From contig NC_060252.1 in assembly GCF_921293095.1 (NCBI RefSeq), positions 79,442,866 to 79,506,865 of the forward strand: a stretch of 64,000 nucleotides of DNA, read 5' to 3'. Positions 16,357 to 26,606 of the stretch are shown piece by piece. Each line of letters starts with the position of its first letter. Positions within the stretch are counted from its first letter, which is position 1. Made by a program: the position numbers and the translations under genes. The notes under the pieces are model-generated. The model had not been told where the DNA came from. It saw only the letters and a list, made by a program, of their open reading frames with translations, and ran no database searches. Origin of the DNA: Ischnura elegans (lineage: Eukaryota > Arthropoda > Insecta > Odonata > Coenagrionidae).

Positions 16357-19300
16357 GTGGGCGAAGAGCCCAAGGTGGTGTAGCAATAGCGGTCCGGGAT
16401 ACCCTACACACCTCCCGTGTGCGGCTAACCACCCCATTCCAGGCTGTGGCCGTCACCGTCCATGCATCCATGGAGGTAACGCTGTGCAACGTGTACCTCC
16501 CGGAAGATGCTCCGGTAAATGACAATAACCTTCAAGCCCTCATACGTCAATTGCCGCGACCCCATATTTTATTGGGCGACTTTAACGCTCATGATCCTCT
16601 GTGGGGCGGCCCTTCTGCCCAACGCAACAGAAGGGGGCGGATTTTAAGCAGCTTTTTCCGAGATTTTAACCTCTTTTTATTGAACAATGGCGAGAGGACA
16701 CGCTTTAACTCCTTTAACGGAGAATATTCCTCCATTGATTTGTGCTTATGCACGAGCAGCATTTTTACAAGACTGAACCTGTCTGTCCATACGGATCTCT
16801 TTGGTAGTGACCACTTCCCGATTTTAATCAAATCTGACGAGATTAACAATACGATTTTTATCCGCGAGGGCAACTGGATTGTCCACAAAGCCGACTGGTC
16901 TGTTTTTAAAAATTCTTTTAATTTCACGTACGATGCTCTTCGGGGCGGAACAAAGAACGTTGAGGTGCTAACCGCTAGCATAGTGGACGCAGCGAAACTT
17001 AGTGTCCCCTTATCTAAGGGCGCAATCCGTCGACCAGCGGTACCATGGTGGAATGAGGAATGCGCCGAAGCTATTAAGAAACGGAAACGTGCCCTCCGTA
17101 TTTTTAATAAGTTTCCAACTGTCTCTAATCTTGCCTCCTTTCGACGACTCAGAGCAAAGGCCCGACTAATTATAAAGGAGTCAAAGAAGGCCTCCTGGAT
17201 AAATTATGTATCCTCCATCAACAACAGGACACCACTAAATCAGGTCTGGAACAAGGTGAGGGCTATATCGGGAGCACGGCATGTTCACGGCGTTTCGTGC
17301 CTTGTATTTCAAGGTGTGACATTTCACACACCGAAAGAGATATGCGACGTTCTCGGGGAAGCGTTTGCCAAGACCAGCAGCGACGAGAACTACTCAGCAA
17401 CCTTCCTGTCTATTAGGGAACGCTCCCCACACTTGAACTTCACCGAATCGCACGCAGCAGCCGGATACAATGATCTTTTTTCCTTATGGGAACTGAAGTC
17501 CGCCATAGCGGATTCCAAAGACACCGCGCCAGGAGTGGACGGTGTCCTAAACATATTTCTTCGGAATATACCGGAGAACGCGTTGATGGATATTCTCCAT
17601 ACCCTCAATCAAATTTGGGTTGAGGGAAGCTTCCCTACAGCGTGGCGGGAATCCGTAGTTGTCCCTATCCCCAAACAAGGAAAGGATAAAACAGACCCAA
17701 ATAATTATAGGCCAATATCCTTGACCAGTTGTCTATGCAAGACCATGGAAAGAATGGTGAACCGTCGGCTCGTTTGGTGGTTGGAGCGTCGGAACCTTCT
17801 TTCCAATATCCAGTGTGGTTTCAGGCGAGGTAGATCCACCACAGACCACCTCGTGAGAACCGAAAATTTTATCCAAGAGGCTTTCCTTCTGGGCCAGTAT
17901 GTCATAGCCGTGTTCTTCGATCTGGAGAAGGCGTATGACCGAGTCTGGCGCCAGAAGATTCTGAATACGTTACACGAGTGGGGCCTAAGAGGAAATCTCC
18001 CAATTTTTATCAAACATTTTTTAGCAGACCGTGTTTTTAAAGTAAGAATAGGTAATCATTTATCCGGACCTTTTACACAACATAATGGGGTACCACAAGG
18101 CTCTGTACTCAGCGTCACACTCTTCGCCATTGCGATAAATGACGTTACAGAATGCGTCAGAACACCAGTGATGGGCTCCTTATTCGTGGACGACTTGGCC
18201 ATTTTCTGTCGATCGTCCACAATTGCCAGTGCCGCACGGGTCAGCCAGCTGACCCTTAACAGACTTGGGGAATGGTCGAATCGAAGTGGATTTCGTTTTT
18301 CCGCTGAAAAAACGAAATGTGTCCACTTCCATCGTAAGCGGGCACAAGTTCCTCCACCAGAACTTCGCCTGAGCGGCCGAATGCTACCTTATACGGATTC
18401 AGCCCGCTTTCTGGGTTTGATTTTTGACCGCCGCCTTAATTGGCGTGAGCACATTGAGTTTTTAAAAAACAAATGTTTGAAAGTTTTAAATATCCTGCGA
18501 TATCTATGTAATTACTCGTGGGGTGCCGATCGCTCCACGATGCTTTTATTGTATAGAGCATTGGTGCGCTCGAAATTAGACTATGGATGTTTTGTCTACT
18601 CCTCTGCCCTTGAAAGCTATTTGAGACCTTTGAACACGGTTCACAATGCGGGGCTTCGATTGGCAACTGGAGCTTTCAGGACTTCTCCGGTCTTGAGTGT
18701 TTACTCAGATTCTGGGGAGCCCCCGTTGACTGCACGCCTAAACATCCTAATGTGCAACTATGTTGCTAAAATTCTAACAATGAGAGGGCACCCTAGTTTT
18801 AATATTATTTTTAACCCACGCTTTATAAATATTTTTAACAGGCGGCCTAGGGCAACTAGACCCCTAAGTATTACTTTTAATAATTTTATCCTGGACAGTG
18901 AGTTTATACTCCCAGAAGTTTACCCCATTGGGAATTCGGATAATGCACCTTGGCAGGTACCTTTTCCACAAGTCAGGTTTGTCCTCCACAAAAATCAAAA
19001 ATCTTTGACAACTGCCGCGGAATACCAGCATAGCTTCAAGGAAGTAATGCACCGCCACCCCGACTTCATTCCTGTTAACACGGACGGATCGAAGTCGGAG
19101 CGTGCGTGTGGGTGTGCAGTGATCTCGTCTCACCATGGAACCCTCAAGGCCAAGCTCAGTCCGCTGTGTAGCGGCTATACGGTAGAACTGTTCGCCATAA
19201 AGATGGCTCTGGATAGTATTAAGTGTAGCAACGCGTCCTTTATGGTCTGCAGCGACTCCATGAGCGCCCTACAGTCCATTTCCAGTTTTTCTCCCAGTCA

Positions 19301-20048
19301 CCCAATCGTCCAGGAAATTCAAAATAGACTACTTTCCCTTGCTCAAAAAAAAGTGAAAATCCGTTTTCTGTGGGTTCCTGGACATGTGGGTATTGCTGGA
19401 AATGAGAAGGCCGACTCGGCCGCGAAGGCAGCCAGCGAGGACGACGTTGCTGATTCTGTGCTGGTTCCATATGAAGATTTGAAGGCGACCACAAAAAGGA
19501 TAGCCTTAGAAAAGTGGAAAGAGACTTGGCGCTCTCTTACCGGAAATAAACTGCGCGCAATCAAGCCGGTAATTTCAGCGTGGCCCACGTCTGTCAGGAG
19601 GAACCGCAGGGAGGAGGTCGCAATCGCACGATTGAGAATTGGGCACTGCGCTCTGACCCACTCGTACCTCTTCACCGAAGAGAGAATTCCACCCCTATGT
19701 GATGTTTGCGACTCTCCCATTACCATGAGACATCTCCTGACTGAATGTGAGAAATACCGCTCTGTGCGCCATCGGCTGAACATCGGAGGAGACCTAGGGC
19801 ACATCCTAGGAGACGACCCTGATAGTGTCAGCCGAGTGATAAAGTTTTTAATAGAGACCGGGCTAATTAACAGTGTTTAAATTCCAACCTTTTTATAATT
19901 TGACAACCCATTTTATTTCTAAACTTTTATGAATGTTTAAATGTTTTTTTTAATGCATCTTGTAAAATTTTTGTTTTTATAGATTGTCTGTGGTGCAAAT
20001 GACCTTAGTTGTCGAGGCACCCTAAACACAAATACTACTACTACTACT
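16357..20048 (+). mobile_element. LINE element D, 5'-truncated
   Basis: Begins abruptly inside the ORF2 endonuclease (GTGGGCGAAGAGCCC) after unrelated sequence and ends with the family 3' stem-loop (GGTGC 19992-19996 / GCACC 20017-20021) and (TAC)n to about 20048. 5' truncation is the usual outcome of incomplete reverse transcription. No clear target-site duplication was found. From about 17222 on it is a distinct subfamily from A/B/C; before that point it is nearly identical to element A. Confidence 0.92.
16359..19880 (+). CDS. LINE D ORF2, N-terminally truncated (EN-RT-RNase H), otherwise open
   Basis: An open frame from the truncation point; the first ATG is at 16419. It lacks the first 60 or so residues of ORF2, including the QWNCNG and QET endonuclease motifs, but keeps LLGDFNAHDPLWG and GSDHFPI. 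The RT is complete: YRPISLTSCLCK, QCGFRRGRSTTDHL, FDLEKAYDRVW, NGVPQGSVLSVTLF, LFVDDLAIF. RNase H motifs are VNTDGSKSE, ELFAIKMAL, CSDSMSALQSI and VPGHVGIAGNEKAD; the second motif reads YTVELFA where A/B/C have YTAELYA. The C-terminal knuckle CDVCDSPITMRHLLTEC is present. More than 1150 residues without a stop implies a young insertion. It cannot make a complete endonuclease. Confidence 0.93.
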   Translation, partial: GRRAQGGVAIAVRDTLHTSRVRLTTPFQAVAVTVHASMEVTLCNVYLPEDAPVNDNNLQALIRQLPRPHILLGDFNAHDPLWGGPSAQRNRRGRILSSFFRDFNLFLLNNGERTRFNSFNGEYSSIDLCLCTSSIFTRLNLSVHTDLFGSDHFPILIKSDEINNTIFIREGNWIVHKADWSVFKNSFNFTYDALRGGTKNVEVLTASIVDAAKLSVPLSKGAIRRPAVPWWNEECAEAIKKRKRALRIFNKFPTVSNLASFRRLRAKARLIIKESKKASWINYVSSINNRTPLNQVWNKVRAISGARHVHGVSCLVFQGVTFHTPKEICDVLGEAFAKTSSDENYSATFLSIRERSPHLNFTESHAAAGYNDLFSLWELKSAIADSKDTAPGVDGVLNIFLRNIPENALMDILHTLNQIWVEGSFPTAWRESVVVPIPKQGKDKTDPNNYRPISLTSCLCKTMERMVNRRLVWWLERRNLLSNIQCGFRRGRSTTDHLVRTENFIQEAFLLGQYVIAVFFDLEKAYDRVWRQKILNTLHEWGLRGNLPIFIKHFLADRVFKVRIGNHLSGPFTQHNGVPQGSVLSVTLFAIAINDVTECVRTPVMGSLFVDDLAIFCRSSTIASAARVSQLTLNRLGEWSNRSGFRFSAEKTKCVHFHRKRAQVPPPELRLSGRMLPYTDSARFLGLIFDRRLNWREHIEFLKNKCLKVLNILRYLCNYSWGADRSTMLLLYRALVRSKLDYGCFVYSSALESYLRPLNTVHNAGLRLATGAFRTSPVLSVYSDSGEPPLTARLNILMCNYVAKILTMRGHPSFNIIFNPRFINIFNRRPRATRPLSITFNNFILDSEFILPEVYPIGNSDNAPWQVPFPQVRFVLHKNQKSLTTAAEYQHSFKEVMHRHPDFIPVNTDGSKSERACGCAVISSHHGTLKAKLSPLCSGYTVELFAIKMALDSIKCSNASFMVCSDSMSALQSISSFSPSHPIVQEIQNRLLSLAQKKVKIRFLWVPGHVGIAGNEKADSAAKAASEDDVADSVLVPYEDLKATTKRIALEKWKETWRSLTGNKLRAIKPVISAWPTSVRRNRREEVAIARLRIGHCALTHSYLFTEERIPPLCDVCDSPITMRHLLTECEKYRSVRHRLNIGGDLGHILGDDPDSVSRVIKFLIETGLINSV

Positions 20049-20410
20049 GCCCTCTGACTCATGGCTTTCTTTTTACCGAAGAGAAGCAAGCTCCTCAATG
20101 TGATGAGTGTAGGTGCCCTTTAAGCATCCGACATATCTTGACAGAGTGCGACAAATACCGTGACGCGCGAACACGGTTCAATCTAGATGGGGACCTAGAA
20201 TCTATTCTAGGAGACCACCCCACCAATCTAAGTAGTACAATTTTGTTTCTCAAGGAAATAGGTCTTTTCAATAAAATTTAAAAGCTTCCCTCTATTTTAT
20301 GTAAACAAATTGCGTAGTAAAGATCCATTTATAAAGCGTCTTGAATCAAACGATTGAGTAGTGGTGCAAAATGACCTTGCCGTCGACGCACCCTTAATCT
20401 CAATTCTACC
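20049..20410 (+). mobile_element. LINE fragment E (3' end only)
   Basis: Directly abuts the tail of D. Encodes the last 75 or so residues of an ORF2 (THGFLFTEEKQAPQCDEC, knuckle through RHILTEC, end LFNKI) to 20281, then the 3' UTR with the stem-loop module (GTAGTGGTGC ... GACGCACCC) near 20355-20393 and a degenerate tail (TCTACCTACC). Closest in sequence to the A/B/C ORF2 end. Confidence 0.9.
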
Positions 20411-20706
20411 TACCTAACAAATCTCACCGGCGAAATCACGCTAACCACCAAGAGACACGACGAATGCCCAGTGGCAACTTCAGTTGCCAGCAAAGTTCCA
20501 CAGTGTATAAATCACCTGCGCAATACACAAACACCGATATTTTCTCACAGTGGCATCACACATATATTAAGTATGCGCAAACCGCAACAGTGTTGAGAAA
20601 TATGCACAATGTATCACGAGAAGCACGAGTGAACACTACAATGTCAACCTCCAAAATGACCACTTGGGTACCCTTCGCAGTCTCTCCCTCATAGATACCG
20701 TTAGCT
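20411..20706. other. Non-coding spacer
   Basis: About 300 bases between LINE fragments; nothing recognised. Confidence 0.5.
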
Positions 20707-21422
20707 TTAATGGCAGGGTAAGATGTTGACCTTGCTCAACAAAAGAGAGGGTAGGGAGCATAGAAAAGAAAGAATTGGGAGTTTACGACGAATATTGTTG
20801 GAGAAAATAATCTTCAAAAACGAGCAAAAGTGTTGGCAACTTAGGTTTGCAATTGGCACTAATGGGTTAAGAACATCTAGTAGCTCTGATTTTTCTTTAG
20901 AGCAATGAAGGAGGTCACAATTAAAGTCACCAGTGACAAATAGTAGTGGTTTGTAAAACGAGTTGTAAACATTTATCAGCATGCTGGTAAATTGATCAAG
21001 AAACACATTGAAATTACCACTTGGAGAACGATATACAGTTGAAAAATAATACTTGAGTCGAAAAATTGGACCTTGGTCATTCTACATTCAAACACCTGTT
21101 CAACATTGAGATAGCTATAAGGGAAGGTAACGGAGCAATAGCTTAAGTTAACAGAAATAAGAATTAAAACCACCATATTTAGTGTGGATCGGCAGAAAGC
21201 ATCAGATACAACATTTCCGGGTAGCTGGAATGAGTCGAGTTCGTTAGCCGTGAACCAATGCTCATTAATACAAATCACATCAGGCTGGTGTTGAGAAATA
21301 AGCACTTCCATTTCAAGTAGCCTGTTCCTAAGGCACTGAATATTAATCTGAAGGACGTTCAGATTTCTATTTAACTCGCCGGCAAATTTGGTTGAGGTTT
21401 GGACAAATTCCCCAATAAACAT
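20707..21422 (-). pseudogene. Relic of a LINE endonuclease domain, minus strand
   Basis: The frame 20976-21422 contains NVLQINIQCLRNRLLEME and DVICINEHWFTANEL, which match the first two motifs of APE-type LINE endonucleases. The adjoining frame 20707-21006 contains LLFVTGDFNCDLL, the third. The pieces are in different frames, so the copy is decayed. This endonuclease type (QINIQCLRNK.. / CINEHW) is not the A/B/C type and looks CR1-like. No RT follows on the left. Confidence 0.7.
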
Positions 21423-21446
21423 ATTTAGGCCAAAAATCAGGAGTTA

Positions 21447-21660
21447 GGGAGCCGCGCCCCCACGGACCCGAGCCCACCGAGGAGACAGCCTCGTTAAAAA
21501 TCCCCCTGATACGACTAGGGTAGCGTCCGGACAGTCATGTGGGCATGAATGTCTGAGAGAGGCGATACCATCTTGCCTTAGCCCACCCACGTGTTTGCCG
21601 TGCGTGGCGACCCGTTTCGTAGGGAACGAGGATCCTGGTGGCTGAGGGGACATCCTCTTG
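21447..21660 (+). mobile_element. 5'-UTR fragment of the A/B/C LINE family
   Basis: GGGAGCCGCGCCCCCACGG and following sequence match 6350-6560 of element A with many differences (for example GAGACAGCCTCG for GAGACAAGCTCG). The first 35 bases of the element, including the terminal hairpins, are missing, and the match ends near 21660 just before the Harbinger pseudogene. An isolated 5' piece is unusual for a LINE, where 3' ends normally survive, so a later rearrangement probably removed the rest. Confidence 0.85.
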
Positions 21661-21791
21661 CCCCGTTCACATTACCATCATTCCTTAACCAGCGTAAGAT
21701 GACGTCAGAACCAACGCGCGTTCACACTTACCATGGTTAGACACTGGCGACATCTGATGAATGGTAAGTAAGTCCAAGTAAAAAAAATGAA

Positions 21792-23368
21792 ATGACAGGT
21801 GCGAATAATTTGATTTGGCGGGAAGTAGGTAGTAACGCTGATAACATTGAAAATCGCATCATGGATGTTGAGGAAATTGTTGCGGTTATTGCGGTGATAT
21901 ATAATTTGTACGCCGAGTACATTAGAATTCGTGGCGATGGACTTGCCGTCCAGCGTCGTCGTGCATTGTTAATTGCTCCACTCTTGCGACGAATAAGGGA
22001 ACGGGTGTACCGCAGGGTGTGGAAGTACGTCAACGCGCAATTCTTTTGGGAGAGAGATGTCACCCTCTGGCCCGAGGACAAGTTTCATTCGGTGTTCAGA
22101 ATGGTCAGGGACACTTTTAATATGCTAAGTGTCGACCTTGGGCCGTGGTTGTCGAGGAGGGACAGCCGTTTACGGGAGGTAATTAGTGTAGAAAAGAGAA
22201 TTGCCATCGCCATTTTCTTTTTGAAGTCAGGCGCTGACTACGGCACCATTGGCCTTACTTTCGGCGTGGGTAAAAGCACTGTGCACTCTATAGTCGAGGA
22301 CTTTTGCACCGCAGTGCTCGCAGTATACATAGAAAAAATTCAGTTTCCGGAAACGGAGGAAGAGATGAGGAACAGTGCGGATGAATTCCTCACTAGGTGG
22401 CAATTCCCTGGAGTGCTAGGTGCTGTAGACGGTTGCCACATCCCCATCCGGACACCATCCAGAGATGGTGCCGATTACTTTAACTATAAAGGGTGGCATT
22501 CCATCATTTTGCTAGCAGTGGTTAGCAGTCGCTACCGGTAAGCATTGGCATTTTCTGGAACTGAATATTTCTTGGCTTGTCCGTTCTTCTGATGGGATGT
22601 TATAATTTTAGGTTCATCTTCACCCATGTTGGTTTCCCTGGTAGGGTTAATGACTCGGGGGTCCTGCGTGGAAGTTCCCTGTGGGACAAACTGACAGGCG
22701 GTGATATACCCCCCAATACCACCTTTTGGGGAATGGTGCATTTCCTCTTGCCGTCAGTTTACTGAAGCCTTATCAGGGGAATGTGGATGGAGAGCAGGAC
22801 AATTTCAATTACCGGTAAGTGACCTCCCTGATCATATTTCCATGTGAGCGGCTATTCCATGGCATACCTTATTCATGTAATATGCATTTATCAATCTGTA
22901 ACCTGTTATTTTTAACTATTTATGATAGTTTGTGATGAATATTTTATTTTACAAATTCGAAGGAAGTCCTTAAGTATTGTACGACTCTTTAACTAATTGA
23001 AGATACAGTCAGCATGGTAGATTGTAATCTGTAAACAGAATACCCAATTAACGGCAAGTTATTGCATCTACAGATTGTCAAGGGCGAGGATGGTGGTGGA
23101 GAATTCATTGGGCAGCCTGAAAGGGCGTTGGCGTGTTCTATTGAAGCAGATAGACACGGATGTGCCAAAAGCAGTTAAAATTATCAGCACCTGCTGCATT
23201 CTACACAACATCTGTGAGGAGCAGAGGGAGCTCTTCATGGGAGAGTGGGAGAATGAGGCGGAGATGATGGAAAACATTTACCCTCAACCCGATGCAAACC
23301 ATCAGGGGATGGAGTATGTGGGTGGGATTGAAAAGGTTAAGTATAATGAGGCAGCTCACTTAACCTGA
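21792..23368 (+). pseudogene. PIF/Harbinger transposase, three exons, inactivated (HARBI1-like)
   Basis: Exons inferred at 21792-22537, 22612-22814 and 23074-23368, with GTAAGC/TTTTAG and GTAAGT/CTACAG splice sites and matching phases. Exon 1 has the N-terminal domain (FRMVRDTFNMLSVDLGPWL), a helix-turn-helix (GTIGLTFGVGKSTVHSIV) and the first catalytic Asp (GVLGAVDGCHIPI). Exon 2 continues at FIFTHVGFPGRVNDSGVLRG. A one-base shift near 22722 breaks the frame; in the restored frame the second catalytic motif reads GNGAF where active Harbinger enzymes have GDGAF. Exon 3 has the Glu motif (VVENSLGSLKGRW). Harbinger transposases cut and paste with 3-bp target duplications; no terminal inverted repeats were found. 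Frameshift plus Asp-to-Asn make it inactive. Confidence 0.85.
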
Positions 23369-26300
23369 TTGCTGCCACAATGAGGCAGCTCGCTGTGCAA
23401 TCAATAGGGTGGTGGGTGGCTAATCGTGCTTATCCGTCCCTGCTTACTTTGGGTGAATGGTTTGCAGACTTAGTTTTGTGGGTACATGCATTGGAAGCTT
23501 GGGTTGGTGACTTTTTAGTCTGTATTATGCCTTTTATTGTACACTTTATGCTAACTAACTTCATTTATTTTTTTACTGTCATGTATAATTATTGTTGTCC
23601 TATGAAAAATATCTCTAAGTAGTGTGACGTTACGTCGTAAAATCTGGTTGATTTATCACGTAGGCCCAGACAAGGGAAATACTCCAACCGTCGGTCTCAA
23701 GCTGGATCAGGGAAAGACTCCACAAACAAGAAAAACAGCTCACAAGAAAAAGGTAGCCAAAAATAATTTACGAGTAATTACCGTTCGATATCTATTCAAA
23801 GTAGAGTATTCAAAAAATCAGAAGTATTACAGAAAACAATAATAGTAATTCATGATGCCAAAGGAAACATTACCAGCTAAAAACCAGCAGAATAATTGCA
23901 CTAAATTTGCCATGTCTCACTAGACATGTGTCAACGACGACCCCACGAGCACAAGAGAGCTTGCCTATGCAGGACAAGACAGGATGTGAGGGGAGGGATT
24001 CTTCCAGGGAGTGGAGGGGTAGCCAGGTAGAATTCAACTACTGCCCCACTGATGCGTCACTGCCCCTGCAGAAACGGCCGCTCCGCAAAACACCATTCCC
24101 TGGTTTTGAGACAACAGCATACCAGCCAGAATTTTCCCCTCAACTTCTGGGTTGGAGACATCAGTTGAATCAGAGGGATATTCATTGGAACACATGGAGG
24201 GGAAGGAGATACTGGGGTGAGGTATTGGAGGGAGAGAGAGTTGTGATAGGACAATGGTAAAACTTCTCACTCCAAGTGCAATACTAAAGCCTTAGCACCG
24301 ATTTCCCCTTGCTTGCCAAGGAGTAAGTATACCTCCGCAGTAGTCCTATATAAGTCTTGCATTGCAGGTAGGTTGGTTCGGGGCTGTTTCAGAGGCTGAT
24401 TCCAGAGGCTGAGTTTCCAGAGGCAGGGTTTTCAGAGACAGGATTTTCCAGAGACAGGATTTTCCAGAGACAGGATTTTGCAGAGACAGGATTTTGCTAC
24501 AGGCCTTTTGCGCGAAAAATCCTTTGCGCGAAAAAACCTTAGCGCGAAAAGTTCTTGGCGGGAGAAGTTCTGCGGATAAGTTCGGAGGAAGTTCGAGGAA
24601 GTTCGAGGAATTTCTGGGGGGGGAGGGGTACCAGAAATTTTTGGGGGGGGGGGGAACACTAAAAAATGCCACATCCTCTGTGGGAAAATGACCACAAAAA
24701 TTGCTTGAACTTGTGGACAAAGACACGTCCACCAAGAACTGATTAATGCCAGGAAAACTTATCGAGGCATCACAGGTTCACTGGTTTTCACTGGATGAAC
24801 CCCCACTGTTTAACCCCCCATGAATTTTACAAAAAAACATTATTCAGTGGTTAGAATTGAACTGAATATAAAAAAGTTAATTGTTTGAGACAATAGTTTT
24901 CAAGAAATATCACTGAAAAAATAGTTTTGACAAGAATATACATTTTTATCACTCTGTAAATGATAACTTCAAGAGTGATGTTTTGGAATTCAACAGAATT
25001 CATAAGTGAATAACATGGCATAATTACAAGAGTGAGACAAGAAATATTGCTGATTGATATATAGAGTAAATTATTTAGTTTTATATATCAAGACAAAGTT
25101 AACAATCAATATCTTATAATTTGATGCTTGTTCGGAGTACCAGAGAATCAAAATTACAAATAATTACCATTAGCGACAAGAAGGAACTGGGAAGATTATT
25201 ATTGGTATAACACCAGAAAATCCTTACCAAACTCAATTGTTCCTTCTCTCATCAGAGATATTTTGTGGTTTTTAAAACCAAGTAAAGCAATACAATAACC
25301 AACCACTTAGTAAATGGGCAAAATTGGGTTGGTGAAGCAGTTGGGTTCATGAGAACCCTGGGTTGTCCCATTAGTTGGGTTCAACCACCTTATCTAAAAA
25401 CAACGATTGACAAAAATGGGTTTTAACTTCTACCCATATGGATATAGCAACCCAAGAGAAAGTTAGGGTCGGCCAATAAAAAATATACCCCAATTTATAT
25501 AAACATTAAGTACAAGGTTATTCTAATATACGGTTATTCACTAAATAATTATTGGTTATCAAAATAGCAGCAAAATAATCAGCATAGGATGTGTCTCACT
25601 TAATTGATATACATTGGCATTATTAATTCTCCATTTAAACCCTCCATGTTTGTGAATATTATCAGTCCATAATTAATCATCAATAAAGAATCCTCCAAAA
25701 TTCAACAAGATTTACATAAATGACAATAGATTGCACTAATTTCCTCGATTTTTCCAATAATTATTAACAATTTACAAGGCATATGGTATTCATGTCAGAT
25801 ATTGATCAAGTACTGACTAAATTTAATCAAGATGTGTATATATATCTCTCAGAATTAATTAAATAAGTCAAAAAAAGAAGAATCATAGGCGATGCTAACA
25901 AAATGAGAACTGCATATTGCATCAACAAAAAGAAATCACTCTAAATTTCACTCTTCAATTAACAATAGAAATAGCTTGAAGAGCTACATGCTGTTTGCGA
26001 CAATATGAAAGTTCATACTTGTCGGGCGATGAAGGTCGCAACTCAACGCCAAAAGCCACACTAAAACACAGTAGGCAGTCTTAAAATCAGCTGATCAATT
26101 CAATCACTCAGCCATCGATAGAATATCGAACACAGCAAAATCACGACACTTATCACTGTCAAGAATCACTAATTGTGAGAATGTCCAAAAGTCTTGGTGG
26201 AGGAAAGGTGACACAAAACACAATTGAATCTTAATAACTGGGGCCACCTCCACAGCTTATCTGGAAACGAGCCATCTCGGGGATTTTTCCCCAAGTTATT

Positions 26301-26606
26301 CTCCCGTCCTCTCCCTCCAAGCACCCATAGATCCTCCACCTTACCCCATCTCACAACCACAGTAGACCAACACTAAATTACATGAGTGAATTAAGCAGAT
26401 GAGAATAAGCAAGTACAATACAATATTTCAGAACAATTTCAATTACAAGCATAGAAATAGACTTATTATTCATTATTCAAAACAATATTATTAGGAATCA
26501 AGAGAAATACAACACCGAAATCAAGCATCAAATAGTATTTGAGAAAGAAAACATTAGGATTCATTGAGAAAAAAAAATAAAAAAAATCAATGATATTTCA
26601 TTCCTT
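23369..26606. other. AT-rich intergenic stretch without a recognisable gene
   Basis: About 3.2 kb. Apart from a short tandem repeat near 24434-24497 and a G run near 24643-24653, no conserved domain, RNA gene or terminal repeat was recognised. The part next to 26607 could hold the degraded 3' LTR of gypsy-1, but no matching partner to the right of 30246 was found. Confidence 0.5.
24434..24497. repeat. Short tandem repeat, 16-bp unit, four copies
   Basis: AGAGACAGGATTTTCC occurs four times head to tail, the last two ending GC instead of CC. Related CAGAGGCTGA repeats lie just upstream (24390-24425). Confidence 0.85.

Noticed and set aside
23380-24260. Several plus-strand frames of 70-120 codons
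   Set aside because: No recognisable domain, no splice context linking them to the Harbinger exons, ordinary chance length for this composition.
24346-24735. Minus-strand frame of 129 codons with Pro/Phe repeats
   Set aside because: Arises from the 16-bp tandem repeat and the G runs; no conserved motif.
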